Below are positions 1 through 7,929 of a DNA stretch of 7,929 nt, piece by piece (the first letter of the stretch is position 1; the number at the start of each line of letters is the position of its first letter). Where the stretch lies: the NCBI GenBank assembly GCA_020253895.1, contig JADDKG010000183.1, positions 1 to 7,929 of the forward strand, in the 5' to 3' direction. The stretch is from Rubrobacter sp. (GTDB taxonomy: Bacteria; Actinomycetota; Rubrobacteria; Rubrobacterales; Rubrobacteraceae). The notes under the pieces are model-generated. The model saw only the letters and a list, made by a program, of their open reading frames with translations. It was not told where the DNA came from and did no database searches. The position numbers were made by a program, and so were the translations under genes.

Positions 1-675
1 CAGGCGCTCGAGCTCTGCGAGCAGCACCAGATGGTGCTCGAGCTGCGCCCCGCCCACGACCCGGCGAGGACCTACGGCTTTGTCGGGGTGGTCGTCAGCC
101 TCGAGGATCTCTCCGCCTCCGTGTGGCTCTGGCACCGCCAGAACGGCTCCTGGGGCATAAGGAAGGTCATCGAGATCCCCGCCGAGCCCGCCGAGCCCGA
201 GCAGCTGCCCCCGCTGCTCAAGGACTTCGGTGCGGTGCCGCCGCTGGTAACCGACATCAACCTCTCGCTGGACGACCGCTTCCTCTACGTCTCCTGCTGG
301 GGCACCGGCGAGCTCCGGCAGTACGACGTCTCCGACCCGTTCAACCCCCGCCACACCGGGTCGGTGCGTCTCGGGGGCATCGTCCGCAAGGCGGCCCACC
401 CGGCCTCCGGACCTCTCAACGGCGGGCCGCAGATGGTCGAGGTCAGCCGCGACGGGCGGCGGGTGTACTTCAGCAACTCGCTCTACGCCGCCTGGGACGA
501 GCAGTTCTACCCGGAGGGGATACGGGGTTGGATCGCGAAGGCCGAGGCCGACCCCGCCGGCGGCATCGCCCTCGACCCGGACTTCTTCACCGAGGTCGGT
601 GACGGGCTCAGGCCCCACCAGATAAGGCTCGAGGGCGGCGACTCCTCCTCCGACTCTTACTGCTACCCGTCGTGA
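1..675 (+). CDS. Selenium-binding protein 56 family (methanethiol oxidase-like), C-terminal part
   Basis: The gene is cut by the left edge. The reading frame is open from base 1, and 224 codons are visible before TGA at 673-675. Family members run to roughly 450-470 residues, so about half is missing. The ending matches the SBP56 signature: DPDFF, then RPHQIRLEGGD and SSDSYCYP, comparable to the HELRYPGGD-SSD ending of human SELENBP1. A beta-propeller-like segment with SLDDRFLYVSCWGTGELRQYD lies near visible residues 90-110. Characterised members (bacterial MtoX, human SELENBP1) oxidise methanethiol to formaldehyde, hydrogen sulfide and hydrogen peroxide and are metal dependent; copper is reported for MtoX. 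I infer a related sulfur-compound oxidase, but the substrate is not proven by sequence. The active-site N-terminal half cannot be inspected, so I cannot say whether a Sec-type signal peptide (as in periplasmic MtoX) is present. The stop codon overlaps the start of the membrane-protein gene, suggesting a shared operon. Confidence 0.9.
   Translation, partial: QALELCEQHQMVLELRPAHDPARTYGFVGVVVSLEDLSASVWLWHRQNGSWGIRKVIEIPAEPAEPEQLPPLLKDFGAVPPLVTDINLSLDDRFLYVSCWGTGELRQYDVSDPFNPRHTGSVRLGGIVRKAAHPASGPLNGGPQMVEVSRDGRRVYFSNSLYAAWDEQFYPEGIRGWIAKAEADPAGGIALDPDFFTEVGDGLRPHQIRLEGGDSSSDSYCYPS
181..201 (+). repeat. Short in-frame 9-bp tandem repeat (about 2.3 copies)
   Basis: GCCGAGCCC occurs twice in tandem at 181-189 and 190-198 and continues with GAG. 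It encodes an Ala-Glu-Pro repeat in what is probably a surface loop of the SBP56-family protein. The unit length of nine keeps the frame. It is probably a simple slippage product without a function of its own. Confidence 0.5.
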
Positions 676-1307
676 GCGCGGACTGGCCCTGGGTGGCGCT
701 GGCGGCGCTCGGGGCCTACCACGGCCTCAACCCGGCGATGGGCTGGCTGTTCGCGGTTGCTCTGGGGCTGCAGGAGCGGCGCCGGGGGGCCGTCCTTGGG
801 GCGCTGCCGCCCATTGCCCTCGGGCACGCGGTCGCGGTTGCGGCCGCGCTGCTCGTGCTGGGGGCCGCCGGCCTCGCCGTCCCCGGAGAGGTTCTCCGCT
901 ACGGGTGCGCCGCGGTGCTCATCCTCTTCGGGCTCTACAGGCTCCTCAGGCGCCGCCACCCCCGCTGGGTCGGGATGCGGGTCGGGTTCCGGGACCTCAC
1001 CGCCTGGTCCTTTCTCATGGCCACCGCCCACGGAGCAGGCCTCATGCTCTTCCCGGTGGTCCTCGGGCTCTCCTCCGGGCACGGGGCCCACGCCGGCCAC
1101 CCGGGGATGGCTGCCTCCGGAGGGGTCTCGACTGGGCTTGCGGCGGTGGGGCTGCACACCCTGGCGATGTTCGCCGTCATGGCGGTCGTCGCCGTGGTGG
1201 TCTACGAGAAGCTGGGGGTGATGATCCTCAAGCGCACCTGGTTCAACCTCGACCTGCTGTGGGCCGGGGTGCTCGTCGGAGCGGGCGTCCTCACCCTCTT
1301 CGTCTAG
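672..1307 (+). CDS. Six-helix histidine-rich membrane protein, possible metal or solute transporter
   Basis: This 211-residue integral membrane protein has about six hydrophobic helices, roughly at residues 7-33, 40-68, 72-92, 110-133, 156-178 and 192-211. I do not recognise a characterised family with confidence. A conserved-looking motif, YHGLNPAMGWLFAV, opens the first helix. Histidines recur inside or at the edge of four helices: H17 (YHGLNP), H52 (LGHAVAV), H120 (TAHGAG) and H162 (GLHTLA). A loop carries H137, H140 and H143 (GHGAHAGHPG). This pattern recalls the His-containing helices of NicO/RcnA and related metal carriers, but the HX4DH signature is absent, so the transport role is inference. 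The GTG start at 672 overlaps the SBP56 stop by four bases (GTGA) and has no clear Shine-Dalgarno site, which fits translational coupling. The next in-frame ATG (738-740) would remove H17 and most of helix 1. The stop at 1305-1307 overlaps the stop of the opposing sortase gene. Confidence 0.8.
   Translation: MSADWPWVALAALGAYHGLNPAMGWLFAVALGLQERRRGAVLGALPPIALGHAVAVAAALLVLGAAGLAVPGEVLRYGCAAVLILFGLYRLLRRRHPRWVGMRVGFRDLTAWSFLMATAHGAGLMLFPVVLGLSSGHGAHAGHPGMAASGGVSTGLAAVGLHTLAMFAVMAVVAVVVYEKLGVMILKRTWFNLDLLWAGVLVGAGVLTLFV
1304..1307. other. Convergent gene overlap sharing the palindrome CTAG
   Basis: The plus-strand membrane-protein gene ends with TAG at 1305-1307 and the minus-strand sortase ends with TAG read from 1306 to 1304. 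The four-base palindrome CTAG therefore contains both stop codons. There is no room for an intergenic terminator, so transcripts from either side must run into the opposing gene unless they stop inside coding sequence. Confidence 0.95.
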
Positions 1308-1924
1308 CCGGAGGGGTCCTCCACCAGCTCCCCGCGCACCACCAGCCGACGCTCGAAGGTGGGGACCGGGGTGCAGGTCTGCAGGGAGATGGTGGTCTGC
1401 CCGGCCACCGGGTAGGTCACCCAGTAGTCCTGCGGGCGGACCGTCAGCCGGTCGTAGACCCGGAAGACGTAGGGTCTGCCCCTCCGGTCGCGGACGATAA
1501 TCTCGTCCCCCGGCCGCAGCCGCTCCAGCCGGTAGAAGACGTAAGGGACCTTCGTCTGCCGGAAGCCCAGGGCGTGTCCGGCGATAAAGGTGTTCGAGCC
1601 CTCCCGCCACGGCAGGCCGGTGCCGGCCAGGTGCAGGATGCCCTCCCGGTCCAGCTCACGCTGGGTGGAGCCGGTGGGCACCGGGAGGTCGCGGATGCCG
1701 AGGCGCGGGACGGTCAGGGTCATCGCGGCTCCGCGGACCTCCCCCCGCGGCACCGGCCGGACGGCCGCCTCCGGGCTCAGGGTGCCCCCCTCGCCGAGGA
1801 GCCTCGCGGGCTCCGTGAGCCGCACCGAGGCGGCGTCGGTGTCCGGGAGAACGGGCGCGGCCAGGAGGAGCAGCAGCAGGGCCGCCACGAGCAGGGCGGT
1901 GGTGGGGCGAGGCCTACCGGACAT
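1304..1924 (-). CDS. Sortase (membrane-anchored cysteine transpeptidase)
   Basis: This 206-residue protein is a sortase, the extracytoplasmic enzyme that cleaves a C-terminal sorting motif on secreted proteins and joins them to the cell wall or to each other. A basic start (SGRPRP) precedes one hydrophobic segment at about residues 9-26, which is a signal anchor. The catalytic barrel follows from about residue 68, with TVPRLGI, then the active-site histidine H117 in FIAGHALGF, the nucleophile C184 in SLQTCTP and the arginine R193 in ERRLVV. All three catalytic residues are in family order and spacing. The length and single N-terminal anchor suit a housekeeping-type sortase of class D or E, which I cannot separate by eye. 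No LPXTG-like substrate or pilin gene is in the window. The ATG at 1924-1922 is the first usable start. GGAAGG abuts it with no spacing, so the site is poor and leaderless translation is possible. Confidence 0.92.
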   Translation of the reverse strand: MSGRPRPTTALLVAALLLLLLAAPVLPDTDAASVRLTEPARLLGEGGTLSPEAAVRPVPRGEVRGAAMTLTVPRLGIRDLPVPTGSTQRELDREGILHLAGTGLPWREGSNTFIAGHALGFRQTKVPYVFYRLERLRPGDEIIVRDRRGRPYVFRVYDRLTVRPQDYWVTYPVAGQTTISLQTCTPVPTFERRLVVRGELVEDPSG

Positions 1925-1933
1925 CCTTCCGGC

Positions 1934-1939
1934 AGTATA
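1934..1939 (-). promoter_or_regulatory. -10-like box TATACT for the sortase gene
   Basis: On the minus strand TATACT (five of six matches to TATAAT) lies nine bases upstream of the sortase ATG. Transcription would begin only about two or three bases before the ATG, giving a nearly leaderless mRNA. No convincing -35 element is visible at 16-18 bp, and the place where it would sit overlaps the opposing -10 box. Confidence 0.45.
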
Positions 1940-1958
1940 ACAGCGGGTCGCAGCCGGT

Positions 1959-1964
1959 TAGAAT
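1959..1964 (+). promoter_or_regulatory. -10-like box TAGAAT for the recombinase-like gene
   Basis: TAGAAT (five of six matches to TATAAT) is followed by AC, and the GTG start codon begins seven bases after the box. A start site at the usual distance from the -10 would coincide with the GTG. No Shine-Dalgarno sequence lies upstream. This combination is typical of leaderless actinobacterial and Deinococcus-type transcripts. No clear -35 is seen. Confidence 0.55.
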
Positions 1965-1971
1965 ACGCACC

Positions 1972-2805
1972 GTGAGAGTCGACGAGCTGGTCGAGGAGTT
2001 CGCCGCCGGGCTTGCCGACGACCCGGACACCAGCCCGCGCACCGCGGAGTTCTACGCCGCCGACCTGCGGGAGTTTGCCCGCTTTCTCGCGGAGCGCGGG
2101 GTGGTGGAGGCCGGGGAGATCCGGGTCGGCCACGTCATGGAGTTCCGCAACCACCTGCTGGAGGGCCGGCGCAAGCGGTTCACCGTCTACAGGAAGGACG
2201 CCGCCGTCCGGCGCTTTCTGGACTGGGTGAGGACCTCAACCGAGGCCGGTCTGGAGCTCGACCCCATAGAGCCCGTCCACCAGCCGCTCGACCAGCAGAT
2301 AGTCTTCCTGGAGGACGAGGAGGTCCGGCAGCTGCTCTCCTTCCCGCTCAACCGGCGCGAGGACCTGCGGGACGCCGCCGTCATCCGCCTCATGCTGGAG
2401 ACCGGGGTGACCGTGGGTGAGATCCGCACCCTCCTCCGCTCGGACGTGGACCTCGAGGCCGGGCAGGTCAGGCTCGGGGGACCCGGCTCCCACCTCGCCC
2501 CGAGGACCCGCAGGATCTCCGGGGAGACCGCCGAGGTGCTCGGGCGGTACCTCGGCTCCCGTGAAGACGACACGCCGGAGCTCATCGTGGGGCGGGCGGC
2601 GAGGCCCGTAGCCACCTCCAAGGCGCTCCAGAACGCCATCTGGAAGCGGTGTGAGCAGGTGGGCATGTGGCGGGTCTCCCCGATGAACCTCCGCCACACC
2701 TTCGCCGTCCGGCTGCTCCGGCGCGGCGCGACGCTGAACGAGCTCAGGGAGGCTATGGGGGTGCGGGACACCACCAACATCGGGGTGTACAGGAAGTTCG
2801 TTTAG
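1972..2805 (+). CDS. Tyrosine recombinase-fold protein lacking most catalytic residues (XerC/D-like)
   Basis: This 277-residue protein has the two-domain layout and length of XerC/XerD-type recombinases. An N-terminal SAM-like core-binding domain (about residues 1-95, with TAEFYAADLREFARFL) is followed by the catalytic-fold domain (about 108-277). Alignment by eye to family motifs is gap-free but active-site residues are replaced. The first arginine of T-G-L-R-I-S-E is T147 in TGVTVGEI. The beta-hairpin lysine of GKG is P171. The histidine of HxLRH is M238 in PMNLRHTFAV. The LGH histidine is V264 in MGVRDTT. Only the second arginine R241 and the tyrosine Y273 (GVYRKF) remain. I infer that it is unlikely to cut DNA efficiently and may act as a DNA-binding or architectural protein. 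The reading frame is intact and the fold-core residues are kept, so this does not look like decay. GTG at 1972 is chosen from its position behind the -10 box. A coiled-coil gene follows after 42 bp. Confidence 0.85.
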   Translation: MRVDELVEEFAAGLADDPDTSPRTAEFYAADLREFARFLAERGVVEAGEIRVGHVMEFRNHLLEGRRKRFTVYRKDAAVRRFLDWVRTSTEAGLELDPIEPVHQPLDQQIVFLEDEEVRQLLSFPLNRREDLRDAAVIRLMLETGVTVGEIRTLLRSDVDLEAGQVRLGGPGSHLAPRTRRISGETAEVLGRYLGSREDDTPELIVGRAARPVATSKALQNAIWKRCEQVGMWRVSPMNLRHTFAVRLLRRGATLNELREAMGVRDTTNIGVYRKFV

Positions 2806-2835
2806 GGATGCTTCCCTTGCCGCGGCCCGAGCCGC

Positions 2836-2841
2836 TACAAT
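2836..2841 (+). promoter_or_regulatory. -10-like box TACAAT for the coiled-coil gene
   Basis: TACAAT (five of six matches to TATAAT) is followed by AC, with six bases between the box and the GTG start at 2848. The layout TA-N-AAT-AC then GTG repeats that of the recombinase-like gene, again giving an apparently leaderless mRNA. It lies in the short 42-bp gap after the recombinase stop, so the downstream gene probably has its own transcription start in addition to any read-through. Confidence 0.55.
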
Positions 2842-2847
2842 ACAGGG

Positions 2848-3201
2848 GTGCACATCCGGGAGGTCCTTAGATTGGCGGGCGGGAAAGACTTCAAGCGCGG
2901 TTCGGCGGAGATTTTGGCGGACCTCCTCTCCGAGGAGAAGGTCCGGCGCGTCCGGGAGTACGTACAGAGCGAGGAGTTCCGGGCCGAGCGCGAGCGGATC
3001 AAGCAGGAGGCCGTGGACCGCCTGAGGGAGCTGCGCGACCGCTATAGATCCCGCGGCCGCTCCCCCGAGGACGCCGCCCGCGAGCGCGAGCTCAACCTGC
3101 GGCTGGCCGAGGTCGGCTCCGAGATCGCCGAGCTACGCATCAGGCTCTCCGAGCTTCTGGAAGAGGAGGAGCGCCTGAGGCGCGAGCTATCCGGCCTCTA
3201 G
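2848..3201 (+). CDS. Small charged coiled-coil protein of unknown function
   Basis: I do not recognise this 117-residue protein. It is soluble, very rich in Glu and Arg, and has no signal peptide, membrane segment or cysteine. The C-terminal half is a clear heptad repeat: L82, L86, V89, I93, L96, L100, L103, L110 and L114 fall on alternating 3- and 4-residue spacing, with one charged residue (E107) in the core. This predicts a parallel dimer or a docking helix. The first 60 residues look helical as well (ILADLLSEEKVRRVREYV). The GTG start at 2848 sits six bases behind a -10 box. AGGG directly abuts it without spacing, so a leaderless start is preferred. The first twenty or so codons use CTT, AGA, TTG, AAA and ATT, softer than the rest of the window, which may keep the 5' end unstructured. 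Its position right after the recombinase-fold gene suggests a partnership, but that is inference. Confidence 0.75.
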   Translation: MHIREVLRLAGGKDFKRGSAEILADLLSEEKVRRVREYVQSEEFRAERERIKQEAVDRLRELRDRYRSRGRSPEDAARERELNLRLAEVGSEIAELRIRLSELLEEEERLRRELSGL

Positions 3202-3315
3202 GGACCGCGCCCGCCGAATGCTACAGGATTGTCACCACTTGTAATTTGATGATGGTTCGTGTAAAAAGTTGGGACCCCTGTATCCCGGCATCCAGATGAG
3301 GGAGGAGGCGGCCCT
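3202..3315 (+). promoter_or_regulatory. gltB upstream region with AT-rich promoter-like segment
   Basis: This 114-bp gap holds the most AT-rich stretch of the window (about 3236-3270). TTGTCA at 3229-3234 is a fair -35 (five of six matches to TTGACA), but the hexamer 17 bp later, ATGGTT, is a weak -10. TGTAAA at 3260-3265 is another -10 candidate, 15 bp after TTGTAA (3239-3244). I cannot decide between them. TGTAA occurs twice exactly 20 bp apart (3240-3244 and 3260-3264), which could be two regulator contacts on one DNA face. TTGGGA (3269-3274) can pair with TCCCGG (3283-3288) as a small six-pair stem in the leader, including two G-U pairs. No recognisable riboswitch or intrinsic terminator is present. 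Confidence 0.4.
3301..3308 (+). promoter_or_regulatory. Strong Shine-Dalgarno site that fixes the gltB TTG start
   Basis: GGAGGAGG ends seven bases before TTG at 3316-3318. The nearby ATG at 3296-3298 is in another frame. The strength and spacing support initiation at the rare TTG codon, which also places the catalytic cysteine at residue 17, a sensible distance for the GltB propeptide. Confidence 0.85.
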
Positions 3316-7781
<4,466 letters not shown>

Positions 7782-7782
<1 letters not shown>

Positions 7783-7929
7783 TGGGCGACCCGAAGGGCT
7801 TTCTCAAGATAGGTCGCAAGCCCGTCCCCAAACGCCCGGTGGAGGAGCGCGTCCGGGACTACCGCCACGTCTACAGGCCGATGCCCGAAGGCGAGCTGCG
7901 GGCTCAGGCCTCGCGCTGCATGGACTGCG
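7782..7929 (+). CDS. gltD: Glutamate synthase small subunit, N-terminal fragment
   Basis: Forty-nine codons are visible before the right edge. The start MGDPKGFLK, the basic PKRPVEERVRDYRHVY and the run ending RCMDC are diagnostic of the GltD N-terminus. C46 and C49 begin the first cysteine group that binds a low-potential 4Fe-4S cluster. The missing remainder should carry the FAD and NADPH domains that pass electrons to the FMN of GltB. ATG at 7782-7784 overlaps the gltB stop by one base (TGATG). GGAGG at 7767-7771 inside the gltB end gives a ribosome site ten bases upstream. The pair is therefore one operon with coupled translation, which suits the fixed stoichiometry of the complex. Confidence 0.95.

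Noticed and set aside
663..1610. Minus-strand open frame of 315 codons opposite the membrane-protein gene
   Set aside because: It overlaps the sortase in another frame and encodes low-complexity sequence without motifs.
905..1975. Plus-strand open frame of 356 codons crossing the membrane-protein gene and the sortase
   Set aside because: It spans two well-supported genes in other frames and has low-complexity Arg/Gly/Pro composition, typical of a shadow frame in GC-rich DNA.
1972..2805. Recombinase as the integrase of a mobile element or genomic island
   Set aside because: No attachment-site repeat, tRNA gene, transposase, phage gene or composition shift is seen around it, and most catalytic residues are missing.
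1972..2805. Recombinase-like gene as a decaying pseudogene
   Set aside because: The frame is intact, the length is normal, fold-core residues are kept and codon use resembles the neighbours. Selective loss of active-site residues points to repurposing rather than decay.
3177..3198. Hairpin GAGGC/GCCTC at the end of the coiled-coil gene as an intrinsic terminator
   Set aside because: The stem is five pairs with a 12-base loop, lies inside the coding sequence and lacks a T-run.
3231..3265. GlnR-type or NtcA-type nitrogen regulator box upstream of gltB
   Set aside because: GTCAC at 3231-3235 fits half of a GlnR site, but the partner at the required spacing (TAATT for GAAAC) matches only two of five bases. 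No GTA-N8-TAC is present for NtcA.

Overview
This G+C-rich window most likely comes from a deep-branching, high-GC actinobacterium, with a Rubrobacter-like lineage as my best guess. The evidence is GC-biased third codon positions, frequent GTG and TTG starts, start codons placed directly behind -10 boxes, and a peculiar preference for AUA among the minor isoleucine codons. The assignment is inference from style and remembered protein resemblance; no 16S or other marker is present. There are seven protein-coding genes, two of them cut by the window edges, and no RNA gene, CRISPR array or insertion sequence that I can see.

Layout: (1) 1-1307, plus strand: the C-terminal half of a selenium-binding protein (SBP56 / methanethiol-oxidase family), overlapped by 4 bases by a six-helix, histidine-rich membrane protein. 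The two look translationally coupled. (2) 1304-1924, minus strand: a sortase transpeptidase. Its stop codon shares the palindrome CTAG with the stop of the membrane protein. (3) 1925-1971: a 47-bp divergent promoter region with a -10-like box for each direction. (4) 1972-3201, plus strand: a protein with the tyrosine-recombinase fold that has lost most of its catalytic residues, followed by a 117-residue charged coiled-coil protein with its own -10 box. (5) 3202-3315: a regulatory gap holding the most AT-rich stretch in the window, leading to a strong Shine-Dalgarno site. (6) 3316-7929: gltB, complete and with a TTG start, overlapped by one base by gltD, which runs off the edge. These two encode the bacterial glutamate synthase (GOGAT) subunits.

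How the genes work together: gltB and gltD form the classic nitrogen-assimilation enzyme. GltB moves the amide nitrogen of glutamine onto 2-oxoglutarate, and GltD supplies electrons from NADPH. The SBP56 gene and the membrane protein may form a second functional pair, in which the membrane protein could handle the metal or a sulfur compound for the SBP56 enzyme; this is inference. The sortase stands alone without a recognisable substrate.

The most interesting items are the apparently catalytically dead recombinase-fold protein with its coiled-coil neighbour, and the set of start codons lying 6 to 9 bases behind a -10 box without a usable Shine-Dalgarno site, which points to leaderless transcription for those genes while gltB and gltD use conventional ribosome binding sites. 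I do not see a clear-cut new defence system or mobile element here.
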